This document shows positions 36,601 to 44,711 of a stretch of 64,000 bases of DNA, piece by piece. Below the pieces are notes generated by a model. That model saw nothing but the letters and a program-made list of their open reading frames with translations. It did not search any database and was not told where the DNA came from. The number at the start of each line of letters is the position of its first letter. Positions within the stretch are counted from its first letter, which is position 1. This DNA comes from Phycisphaerae bacterium (lineage in GTDB: Bacteria > Planctomycetota > Phycisphaerae > UBA1845 > UTPLA1), in the NCBI GenBank assembly GCA_035275405.1, contig DATEMU010000008.1, positions 124,001-188,000 on the forward strand. The letters are read 5' to 3'. Both the position numbers and the translations under genes were made by a program.

Positions 36601-39600
36601 TGGCGACCTGCAAGGCAACGCGAAGCTCAGGGAAGGCATCCTCCCAGCTAGATCCATCGTTGGCCCCCGTCGCGTCCGAATCCACGTACAGCCGCGCCGT
36701 CGGCAGGGTCTCGCAGGCGTCACCGACGCCGTCGGAGTCGCAATCTTCCTGTCCGGGATTGGGCGCGATCACGCAATTGTCGCACGCGTCGCCGACACCG
36801 TCCGTGTCGGTGTCCGTTTGAGTCGAATTCGGCACGCTGGGACAGTTGTCGCACGCGTCGATCAGGCCGTCCGTGTCCGCGTCCGGCTCGCACATGTCGC
36901 TGGTGCCGTTGCTGTCGCAGTCGATCGCCGTAACGACCACATCGTCGATTCCCGCCTCCACCAGCGAACCGGTAGCAAGGTCTGACGCACGGAAGCGCAG
37001 GCGAATGGGTCCCGTGGCTGTGACAATGTCGCTCACCTGGAACGTGTGCTGGATCCACGCGAGGGGGGGACTCGTCGGCCCGACCGTTTCCGCATTCACC
37101 CATGAATCCCCGTCGTCCGGTGAAATATCGACCACGAACAGATCCGCATTGGGGGCTCCGCCGAGATTGTTACTATACCAACGCCAATAGCTGATGATGG
37201 CGTCGTTGCCCGGTAGCGCGATCGACGGAGATGTCAGCGTGGTCGTGCCTCCATCCACATCGGCCTCGCCCGCCCCGCCACCGACGGACCCTTGTCCGGT
37301 CACAAAGCACATCGTTCCCGCCGGAGTGTGGTCATCCTCGGTTTGCGCCGCAGTCCCGTTAGGATCGACGCGCGTCCAGATGCCGGTACTGGCATCGTCG
37401 GGCCCGACCGTCCAGCCCAGATTGGTCTCAAAGTCGTCGGAAAAAACGATGAGATTCGGCGCGCAGGTGCATTCGAGCGGATCGCAGGCGTCGCCGATGC
37501 TGTCGTTGTCGCAGTCCCCCTGAGTCGGGTTCGGCATGTTGAGGCAATTGTCGCAGGCGTCACCGTCGCCGTCGCCGTCGACATCGGATTGGGTTGGATT
37601 CGCAAGGCCAAGGCAATTGTCGATGCAATCCATGGCCCCGTCGGAGTCCACATCCAAATCCGGCTGTCCACAACCGCATACGCCCGGATCGATCTTGTTC
37701 GGATCGTTCGGACAGCCGTCGCAGACATCGATGAGGCCGTCACCATCCGTGTCCGTCTCGCACTCGTCGAGCAGTCCGTCCTGGTTGCAATCGCCCCACG
37801 CGAAGATATACGCGGAGCCGGCGTCGGTCCCGCCCGCATGATCGTCGAACCACGCCCCAACCACCACGGTGTCTCCGGAAAGCGCCGCCGAAATCCCGAA
37901 AAAATCACTTGCCGCGGCATCGTCGGCCGTTAACTTCCTCCGTTCGGTCCAAAGTCCCCCTGTTCGCGTAAAGACATATGCCGAGCCGGCGTCCGTACCG
38001 CCCGCGTGATCGTCGCGGTTTGCCCCAATGACAGCCGTATCGGCGGACAGCGTGACCGAAATGCCAAATCGGTCGTTCCCCGCCGCGTCCGACACGGTCA
38101 GTTTTTGCTGCTGGGTCCATGTTTCGCCGGATCGGCTGAAGATGTAGGCTGAGCCGGCATCCGATCCCGCAGCGTGATCGTCGAAATTTGCTCCCACAAT
38201 CGCGGTGTTGCCGGAGAGAGAAACGGCGATGCCGAAGAAATCACTGGCCGCGGCATCGGAGGCGGTCAGCTTTTGTTGCTGGGTCCAAAGCGTGCCTGAA
38301 CGTGTAAAGACATAGGCCGAACCGGCGTCCGTGCCGGCGATCGTATCGTCGTTTTCGTCCCCCACGAGCACCGTGCCTCCGCTGATGGCGACGGACGAGC
38401 CGAACAATTCGGCGGCGGCGGCATCGGCCGCGGTAAGTTTCGCCTGCTGGCTCCAAGTCGTCCCGGATCGAATGAAGACATAGGCAGCGCCGGCGTCGGA
38501 GCCCCCCCCATTATCTTCGCCTGGTGCTCCGCCAATCGCCGTTTCACCATCGATGGCGATGGCCCGACCCAATTGGTCCCCCGCAGCCGCATCGGAAGCA
38601 GTGAGCTTGGCCTGTTGCGTCCACACTCCAGCCGACCGCACGAAGACGTAAGCCGACCCCGATGCGTTACCGAAATCGTCGTCAAACGGCGAGCCAACGA
38701 CGATCGTATCGCCGCTGATGTCAACGGACGCGCCAAAACTATCGCCAGTGGCGGCGTCCGACGCGGTGAGCTTGGCTTGTTGTATCCAATCCAACCCCGA
38801 CCAGACAAATACGTATGCCGATCCGGCAGATGTTCCCCCCGCATGCGTATCCTGATTGGCGCCGATCACAGCCGTATCGCCTGAAATCGCCACTTGCAAC
38901 CCAAACGCATCACCCGACGCCGTATCCGAACCGATAAGTTTTCCAATCTGCGTGTCAAACTCGCACTGGTCCGGCACGCCGTTCGTGTTGCAATCGTCCT
39001 CGCAGACATCGCCGACGCCGTCGTCATCGCAGTCCTCCTGGCCCGAATTCGGATCGTTCGGACAGTTGTCCACCATGTCGGTTACGCCGTCTCCGTCAGA
39101 GTCCACATCGGGCGCCACCTCCAGCGTGATCTGTGTTACCAAGCTGGCGCCGGTATTGGATGGAAAGGAATCAGTGCTAATTAAATGAACACTGTTAACT
39201 CTAAAGAGGCCGAGGGATTCGACATACGGAATGCCGCCCGGTCCCAGTGGGGAGGGATCGAAAAAAGTGCCGCTTCCCTGACTCGCGGGAGTGGTGGCCA
39301 CATAGAAGGCCACGCGATAACTAGCGCCGCTCTGCAAAGTCACGGAGATCGGAATCGTCACGGGGCCGCTTGAGAAGATTGTCGTGTTGCCCGATGCAAG
39401 CAGGAGGGTGCTGGCGCTATCATAGACCCTGGCGCCGACGAACGCCGACGTAGCCGAGCCGATACTCAGACCATCGAGGCGCATGGACGACAATACCTGA
39501 TTCGTACCGGACAAAACTGTCACGTCCACGCCGCGGGTTTCATTGAACGACTGCCCGCCAGGGAACGTGCCGCTGGGACCGGAAATCAAACTGACCGGTG

Positions 39601-39757
39601 TCGCACGAGCGGAATTCGCACCGAACGCGATGGCCACCAAGGCGGCAATGACCTGTGTCGACCCGAGCTTCAAGAATATTTTCCACCGGGCTTGGACGAT
39701 CCAATCGGCGGACGGAAGAAAGCTCCCTCTTCCTATGACGAGGCACGAGCGTTTCAT
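33698..39757 (-). CDS. Giant secreted propeller/solenoid protein with dockerin end
   Basis: A 2019-residue exported protein, GGAGGAG before ATG 39757. Order of parts (approximate residues): signal peptide 30-52; a beta domain 55-210; Ca-binding thrombospondin type 3-like repeats 215-268; seven FG-GAP-type repeats 270-652, each about 54 residues with KLTASDAA and AGSAYVF motifs, enough for one seven-bladed propeller; more type 3 repeats 653-762; a MAM/jelly-roll-like module 766-935; type 3 repeats 945-1019; a parallel beta-helix 1021-1445; a second beta-solenoid 1490-1920; and a dockerin-like pair (DLDDNGAADLTD, DVNGDGVANGQD) at the end. No catalytic motif seen. Probably a cell-surface or matrix adhesin; its C-terminal 110 residues are paralogous to the next gene. 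Confidence 0.8.
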   Translation of the reverse strand: MKRSCLVIGRGSFLPSADWIVQARWKIFLKLGSTQVIAALVAIAFGANSARATPVSLISGPSGTFPGGQSFNETRGVDVTVLSGTNQVLSSMRLDGLSIGSATSAFVGARVYDSASTLLLASGNTTIFSSGPVTIPISVTLQSGASYRVAFYVATTPASQGSGTFFDPSPLGPGGIPYVESLGLFRVNSVHLISTDSFPSNTGASLVTQITLEVAPDVDSDGDGVTDMVDNCPNDPNSGQEDCDDDGVGDVCEDDCNTNGVPDQCEFDTQIGKLIGSDTASGDAFGLQVAISGDTAVIGANQDTHAGGTSAGSAYVFVWSGLDWIQQAKLTASDAATGDSFGASVDISGDTIVVGSPFDDDFGNASGSAYVFVRSAGVWTQQAKLTASDAAAGDQLGRAIAIDGETAIGGAPGEDNGGGSDAGAAYVFIRSGTTWSQQAKLTAADAAAAELFGSSVAISGGTVLVGDENDDTIAGTDAGSAYVFTRSGTLWTQQQKLTASDAAASDFFGIAVSLSGNTAIVGANFDDHAAGSDAGSAYIFSRSGETWTQQQKLTVSDAAGNDRFGISVTLSADTAVIGANRDDHAGGTDAGSAYVFTRTGGLWTERRKLTADDAAASDFFGISAALSGDTVVVGAWFDDHAGGTDAGSAYIFAWGDCNQDGLLDECETDTDGDGLIDVCDGCPNDPNKIDPGVCGCGQPDLDVDSDGAMDCIDNCLGLANPTQSDVDGDGDGDACDNCLNMPNPTQGDCDNDSIGDACDPLECTCAPNLIVFSDDFETNLGWTVGPDDASTGIWTRVDPNGTAAQTEDDHTPAGTMCFVTGQGSVGGGAGEADVDGGTTTLTSPSIALPGNDAIISYWRWYSNNLGGAPNADLFVVDISPDDGDSWVNAETVGPTSPPLAWIQHTFQVSDIVTATGPIRLRFRASDLATGSLVEAGIDDVVVTAIDCDSNGTSDMCEPDADTDGLIDACDNCPSVPNSTQTDTDTDGVGDACDNCVIAPNPGQEDCDSDGVGDACETLPTARLYVDSDATGANDGSSWEDAFPELRVALQVANCPPGDNIVTEIWVADGEYKPSGTGDRSKSFVLRNGLAIFGGFASGESMLSERDPEANLTVLTGDLLSNDGPDFFGNGDNSYNVVEAPESATSGVILDGFTITAGNANSGVSGGPNARGGGIYIEGTPLIRKCKIVANSCGDGGGGAYTTGTGGLAFVKCLFQGNRNTDGTFTGGGMRIGGGSVGVINCTFLKNTTVASGGGISIQAAGASANVVNSVFSGNESNNGSGAGIYSIGTLTVTNCSFTRNDSSSSGGGVRNNGGTATVTNSLVWGNTAASAPTQIAGTATVTYCNVQGGLAGTGNINADPLFADVDGPDDILGTIDDDLHILAGSPCIDAANTPAVPPDSSDLDGDANTSERTPLDLAGDKREADDPYTSDTGIPGSPVVDMGAYEYFPDCNNNGIDDAEDIADDPSIDSNPTDGVIDSCCFCAAAGVWSLPATWNCGSVPNNDTPQLGDRYNVNITCPVPAVTLDIPVTIDSVVVEPGQALNITGGDLTIDAAGGIQNNGSLTIGAGRTVFAQASSTVGGFSPIFMNHATAMISSGPSSVLTCKGTITGQGVIDARITNSGFGVIRGSVNGATLSVTGSLAKVNNGLMTATNGGTLEIIDTNVVGLSGRYSADGGTLRVVDSSPFRSPRGSTTTVEGTRLDLSNGAIFEIEGSAVVDLSGPVSIDSGATLQCASGASGSFSAGSMTINSSGTGGRMFLTEVVAMHVGDMDSIGCGAFFAAGDEGAGNEGLRDDGMAPRGCTPPVLSVSGGSNFDVDGDFTLEGDVELTVDSSEPVTLAGDFDNHSSNPAIFNWPGQLTMDGTAVQTFELAGFDYGPRDPAGFVDNFEMGTLRVESGRTVDFLNAFDNLAGSGCEVLYVQTLSLGSGATIRLNGCYVYYDVLIKESGASVQLQGGAVMSIHACDLDDNGAADLTDAAVLANYLVGGACDATCQARADVNGDGVANGQDIAWMVRVLTGW

Positions 39758-40322
39758 GGCCTCACTCCTCCCCCCATTACTCGTCGCTTGAGATTGACCC
39801 GATCAAGCCGCTCCGAACCGTCAGTTTATCACAAACGTGCCCCGAATTCCACGCCCGGCCCATCGTTTGCGGCCATTCCTGGGCACCTTTCTGCAGCGCA
39901 TAAAGTAGCCCCCCTGAGCGCGCTTTTGACAGCGGCTCAAGGGGGCTCGCGGGAAAGGGGATGGAAAGAAGCATGGGCGGCCTCGTCGGCACACTTTCCT
40001 TCCGCTCCGGATCGCGCCGACATTCGCCGACTACCGCCGTGCCGCTCCGCGGTCAATTCGTCGCCAATGCCTGGAGGCGCGCGCCACGCGGACCTCTCCC
40101 AAGCACGCTCCAGAGTGCGGACTCACCGCCGACAGCAGCGCGGGTCACCTCGCAAACCGAGCGAAGAAAAATCAGACCGCCCTGGCCGGGCCCAGGCGTT
40201 CCGGGCCTGTACGGCCAGGACGAGTCTGCCTTCTCCAGCTACTTCAGCCGGATCGGCGGATTTCTGTCACGAAAAATTTCAGTTTTTTTGGCCGCAAGAA
40301 GCGAGCTGGAGGTTGCTTTTCC
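39758..40322. other. 565-bp intergenic region between the two giant genes
   Basis: Upstream region of the 2019-residue protein. On the minus strand TAAACT (39823-39828) could be its -10 box, but the -35 is poor. An imperfect 13-bp inverted repeat is given separately. No credible ORF was found. A T-rich patch near 40285-40300 lies after the stop of the upstream giant gene, without a clear terminator stem. Confidence 0.5.
39907..39947. repeat. Imperfect inverted repeat
   Basis: AGCCCCCCTGAGC (39907-39919) pairs with GCTCAAGGGGGCT (39935-39947) with one mismatch across a 15-nt loop. It could be a terminator-like or regulatory stem about 150 nt upstream of the 2019-residue protein gene; no T-run follows. 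Confidence 0.5.
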
Positions 40323-43300
40323 TCACCAGCCGGTCAAAAGGCGGGTTATCAGGGCGATGTCCAGACCGTCGATCGCGCCGTCGCCGTTTACGTCGGCCAG
40401 GGCCAAGCACGGAGGGCTGCACGAGCCGCCAAGTAGGAGATCGACGAGCAGGATTGCGTCGTCGAGATCGTTCGCGACCTCGCCGTCACCGTCGAGGTCA
40501 CCGGCTTCAGTGCTCATCAAGGCCGCGCCGTTGAGCAGGATGACGGTCGCGCCGGGCTCTTTCACCAGAGTGTTGTAATACACATTGCAGCCGTTGAGGC
40601 GGTAAGTCGCGCCCGCGCCGAGGCTGAGTGCATCGACATACAAAGCCTCGCAACCGGCCGGGGGGATATTGTCAAAGGTATTCTGCACATCGACGGTGCA
40701 ACCGGGGTCGATTCGCAGCGTACCCAGGGCGAAATTGTCGATGAAACCGGCAGAATCAAGCGGGCCGAAGTCTTCCCCGGCGGCCTCAAAGGTCTGCGGA
40801 GCCGCACCGTTCATCGTGAGCGGGCCGGTCTCCCAGTGAAAGGTCATGGGGCTCGTACACTGGTTGTCAAAATTCCCGGCAAGTTCAAAGGTCGTCGCGG
40901 GCTCGACGGTGAGGTCGGCGATGTCGCCCGACATCGTGAGATTCCCGCCGACGCTAACCGTCGCGGTTCCCAATACGTACAAGACCGGCGGCGTGCAACC
41001 CCGGAAGAGGCCTAGGCAGCCTCCGATTTCAAAATGGCTGGCGAGGCTGAGACTGCCTTGACCGGCGACGCGAAATGTTCCGCCGTTGGAGACCGTCGCC
41101 GTTGATCCGTCCACGGTCACCGCCGTAGTGCCGGGGATGTCGATGGTGCCACCGTCGGCAGCGTAAGAGCCGGTACCGGTGATGACGTCGGCCAAGACAA
41201 GCGTGCCCTGCCCGTTGGCGCGAAACTCGCCGTTGTTGGTCTTGGAACCCGGCGCGTTTATGGTCAACGCATCCGTCGGATGACCGGGAATCATCGACGC
41301 CACAATCGCGCCTCCGAATTCGTTCGTGAAGGTCCCAAATATTCGTCCCGCGCCTTGGACACAATGCCCGGATTGGTTCATGATAAAGCCCTTGAACTCG
41401 CCGAGCCGAGCGAACTTGCTTTGCATCATGACGCAACCGGATCCCGTGAATTGCGCTCCAATATCCCCGGGGGCCAGGAACGTGGCTACGCTGGAGTTGG
41501 GCTGTGCGACGTCGATGATGCCGAGATTCGTAATCGTGCCCGTGACCAGGCCGGTCTGGCCCGTTGGAACGCTGACCGTGGCCGCGCTGGTGACGACATT
41601 GCCGTCGACGATCACGCCGTCGAGGGCAGCGCCGCCGAGCAACTCGATGACCGCCGAATCGCCCTCGGTGTGAAGTGTGCCGCCGGTGACGCGCCGGCCG
41701 TTAATCTGAATCTTGCTGGCCTGACCCGTCTGGCCGACGGCCTCGATGACACCCGTTGCCCCCTGATTGATATCGGATGCGTCGAGAAGCAGTCTCACGG
41801 CGTCCTTGGCGCGGATGGTGCCGTCATTCTGAATCGTTTCGAAGGGTGGCTCGACCACGAGGGTGCGCACCGATGCGCCGCTGTCGGCGTTTACTTCCAA
41901 AGTGCCGCCGTCCTGGATAGTAAGGTCGCTGATCGTCGGTGAAATATCGAGCGTACAGACCGGCGTAGTGCCGGGAATGGTGACGGAGTACGTATTACCG
42001 GCGGGTGTGCCGTTATTGGGAACAAGCGGTTGGCACCAATTGGCGGCGATGCTCCAGGTAAGTGGCTGCGTCCCGCCAATCCAACGGCTGTCGACCGGAC
42101 CCGTTTGCTGGCAGTCGTCCGGGATGCCATCGCTGTTGCAGTCCAGGCTGTTCCCTTCGTCAAATTCGCAGGCGTCCAGTATCCCGTTTGTGTTGCAATC
42201 AAAAAACACCCCCAGCGACCCCCATCGAGCCCATCCTCCTGAGATGTTCCCACCGGCGATGTTAAAGGCACCGCCTGCGATGAGTTCATTGTTGTACACT
42301 CCGAGAGCCTCGATCCAGTTGCTCACACCGGTGGTGAGCGGATGCCAAGATAAGCCATCCCAGCGAGCGATCCTGTTGGCCGCGACTCCACCGGCGGTTG
42401 TAAAATCACCACCGGCGAACAGATCGCCGTTATAAACTGTGAGGGCTCTCACCTTGTTGTTCATCCCGCTGCCCATCTCCTGCCACAACGTTCCGTTCCA
42501 ACGGGCGATATTACCGATGTTCGTAACACCTCCAGCAGCCTGAAATACTCCGCCCACGATCAACTCGCCGTTGTAAACACAAAGTGCGTTCACGGTGGCA
42601 GCGAACCCGCCAACACCTCCACCAAGTGACTGCCATTCTGATCCATTCCAGTGAGCGATGTAGTTGGCGCTTCCACCGCCTGGAAAGGACTCAAATCCTC
42701 CGCCTGCGATCAATTCATTGTTGTATACAGCAAGGGCTCGAACTGGCCCTCCCGTCCCCGAATCCAACCGCCTCCAGGATGTTCCGTTCCACGCGGCGAC
42801 CCCGTTTGCAAAATTATCTCCTCCAGCACCGCTGAAAAATCCGCCCGCGATCAGTTCACCGTTGTAATCCGCAAGCGCATACACCACAGTTTGGAGGGGG
42901 TTTGGCGCGTAGAAAACACCGTTGCCAAGCGTATTCCAAGAATCGCCGTCCCAGCGCGCAATGCGGTTGACAGACGTACCACCGGCTGCGGTAAAGCTCC
43001 CGCCGGCGATCAACTCGTTACCATAGGCTGTTACAGCATTCACGCTATGGTTCATCCCGCCTCCAAAAACGTCCCAAGACACACCGTTCCACCGTGCAAT
43101 GCCGTGGGCCTGAAGCTCATCGCCAATACTTGTGAAATCGCCACCAGCGATCATGTCGCCGCTAAATACGCCTAACGTGTTAACTTTGTTGTTTATCCCC
43201 ACGTTCAATGCTTGCCAGGACGCGCCGTTCCAGCGGGCGACGCGGTTTAGCGCCACTCCTCCAGCGACGGTGACGGTGAAGGCCCCTCCGGCGATCAATT

Positions 43301-44426
43301 CGCCGTTGTAGATAGCAAGTGTGGCAACTTCGGTGTTCACACCGGTGTCCAACGCCTGCCAAATCGTGCCATTCCAGCGGGCAATGTTACTGGCCGCCAC
43401 GCCGTCCCCAACTTGAGAGAAGCCCCCAGCTACGATTAATTCATTATTGTAAACTCGCAGTGCTTCAGGAGAAATCGTGGATCCATTGGGAATTAAGGTT
43501 TGCCAATCCGAGCCGTTCCAGCGTGCGAGTGTGTTCCCCGCAACACCGCCGATGGAGGTGAAACCGCCGCCCATAATCAACTCGCCCGCATAATAGGAGA
43601 GGCATGTAACTCCTAGAGCGTAGTCTTCATTCGTACCGCCTGTTGGAAACGCTTGCCAATTTAATCCATTCCAGCGGGCAACATTGTTTGTGGTGACACC
43701 CCCGGCATTGGAGAAGCTGCCTCCGACAATCAACTCGCCGTTATATGTAACTAGAGCCTTGACGTCGGGGTTTGATGATCCTCCTCCCACTCCACTCCCC
43801 AGGTTTTGCCAAGAGAATCCATCCCAACGCGCGATGCGATCGGTTGAAACTCCGCCAGCGATTGTGAAATTCCCACCTGCGATCAACTCATTGCCGTAAA
43901 CTTCAAGCGCTTTCACTATGCCGCCGCTTATCCCGGTGCCAAGTGGCTGCCAAGCCATCCCGTTCCACCGGGCAATGCCGTTCGCCGACACACCTCCGGC
44001 GGTGGTGAAGTCCCCTGCAGCGATTAACTCCCCGTTGTAGACCGAGAGCGCATAAACAGTCGTACCGTTCATGCCGCTTCCGAGCGTTTCCCAACTTGTA
44101 CCATTCCATGCGGCGATGTGGTTTGCGAATATATCACCAGCGATTCCGAAGCTCCCGCCCACGACGAGCAACTCAGGTTCCGGCCCCTTGCCATCGGGGT
44201 CCCAGACCGTTGACGCCCATACTTTGCCATCGGTTCCGCACACGCCCTCTCCCGGCCGCCAATCAAACTCGCACTGCCCGAATGAACGGTTCCCTCCGTG
44301 AAAAACGCCGGAAACAACGATCAAAAAGCCAAGTTTGAGCCGACATTCGGAAATACGTCCAGCAGCCCGACTTCGCACCCCCTGATCAGAGTATGTCACG
44401 ATTGAAGCCTCCCTTCCCATGCTCAT
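40323..44426 (-). CDS. Giant secreted protein with 14 propeller repeats and dockerin end
   Basis: A 1367-residue protein. A hydrophobic stretch LKLGFLIVVSGVFHGG at about residues 30-45 may serve as signal sequence. From about residue 65 to 735 there are fourteen repeats of 46-52 residues, each of the form VxALxVYNGELIAGGxF then ARWNGxxWxxLG, matching delta-60/kelch-like propeller blades. Then come Ca-binding DCNTNGILDACEFD and DCNSDGIPDDC loops, a beta-solenoid of about 500 residues, and a dockerin-like end (DLDGDGEVAN, DVNGDGAIDGLD). ATG 44426 follows AGAGGGCG; the ORF is open to 44513. The repeat region is AT-richer at third positions than the C-terminal part. No enzymatic motif is visible. 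Confidence 0.8.
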   Translation of the reverse strand: MSMGREASIVTYSDQGVRSRAAGRISECRLKLGFLIVVSGVFHGGNRSFGQCEFDWRPGEGVCGTDGKVWASTVWDPDGKGPEPELLVVGGSFGIAGDIFANHIAAWNGTSWETLGSGMNGTTVYALSVYNGELIAAGDFTTAGGVSANGIARWNGMAWQPLGTGISGGIVKALEVYGNELIAGGNFTIAGGVSTDRIARWDGFSWQNLGSGVGGGSSNPDVKALVTYNGELIVGGSFSNAGGVTTNNVARWNGLNWQAFPTGGTNEDYALGVTCLSYYAGELIMGGGFTSIGGVAGNTLARWNGSDWQTLIPNGSTISPEALRVYNNELIVAGGFSQVGDGVAASNIARWNGTIWQALDTGVNTEVATLAIYNGELIAGGAFTVTVAGGVALNRVARWNGASWQALNVGINNKVNTLGVFSGDMIAGGDFTSIGDELQAHGIARWNGVSWDVFGGGMNHSVNAVTAYGNELIAGGSFTAAGGTSVNRIARWDGDSWNTLGNGVFYAPNPLQTVVYALADYNGELIAGGFFSGAGGDNFANGVAAWNGTSWRRLDSGTGGPVRALAVYNNELIAGGGFESFPGGGSANYIAHWNGSEWQSLGGGVGGFAATVNALCVYNGELIVGGVFQAAGGVTNIGNIARWNGTLWQEMGSGMNNKVRALTVYNGDLFAGGDFTTAGGVAANRIARWDGLSWHPLTTGVSNWIEALGVYNNELIAGGAFNIAGGNISGGWARWGSLGVFFDCNTNGILDACEFDEGNSLDCNSDGIPDDCQQTGPVDSRWIGGTQPLTWSIAANWCQPLVPNNGTPAGNTYSVTIPGTTPVCTLDISPTISDLTIQDGGTLEVNADSGASVRTLVVEPPFETIQNDGTIRAKDAVRLLLDASDINQGATGVIEAVGQTGQASKIQINGRRVTGGTLHTEGDSAVIELLGGAALDGVIVDGNVVTSAATVSVPTGQTGLVTGTITNLGIIDVAQPNSSVATFLAPGDIGAQFTGSGCVMMQSKFARLGEFKGFIMNQSGHCVQGAGRIFGTFTNEFGGAIVASMIPGHPTDALTINAPGSKTNNGEFRANGQGTLVLADVITGTGSYAADGGTIDIPGTTAVTVDGSTATVSNGGTFRVAGQGSLSLASHFEIGGCLGLFRGCTPPVLYVLGTATVSVGGNLTMSGDIADLTVEPATTFELAGNFDNQCTSPMTFHWETGPLTMNGAAPQTFEAAGEDFGPLDSAGFIDNFALGTLRIDPGCTVDVQNTFDNIPPAGCEALYVDALSLGAGATYRLNGCNVYYNTLVKEPGATVILLNGAALMSTEAGDLDGDGEVANDLDDAILLVDLLLGGSCSPPCLALADVNGDGAIDGLDIALITRLLTGW

Positions 44427-44711
44427 GTGTCCGCCCTCTGGTTCCGACTTAACACACATTCGCACCAGGACTTGGGAATCGTCGTTACGACGTAATGGAG
44501 GCCGCGAGATCAAGAACAGTCGGCCAGCTTGACTCCCAGTCTACCAAATCCTTCGTCCCGACTCCAGAATTCTGTCAGGGAAAGTAGAAAGTCTTCCGAC
44601 CGGCCCACCGTGCCGTTTTCGGGCGCTCGCGATCGACCCGCCCGTTCCCCTCAAACCAGTCTCCCATGGGCGAAACAGCCCCCAACCTCCCCACCCGAAG
44701 CCTCGCCCCCC
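44427..44711. other. 285-bp intergenic region with a small palindrome
   Basis: It lies between the kinase stop and the start of the 14-repeat protein gene, both on the minus strand. CGTCGT-T-ACGACG at 44480-44492 is an operator-like inverted repeat about 55 nt upstream of the start. No second copy was noticed, and no ORF is convincing. Confidence 0.35.

Noticed and set aside
37800..38948. Tandem DNA repeats of about 160 bp that might suggest an array
   Set aside because: They encode the FG-GAP-type protein repeats in frame and are too diverged and too long for a CRISPR.
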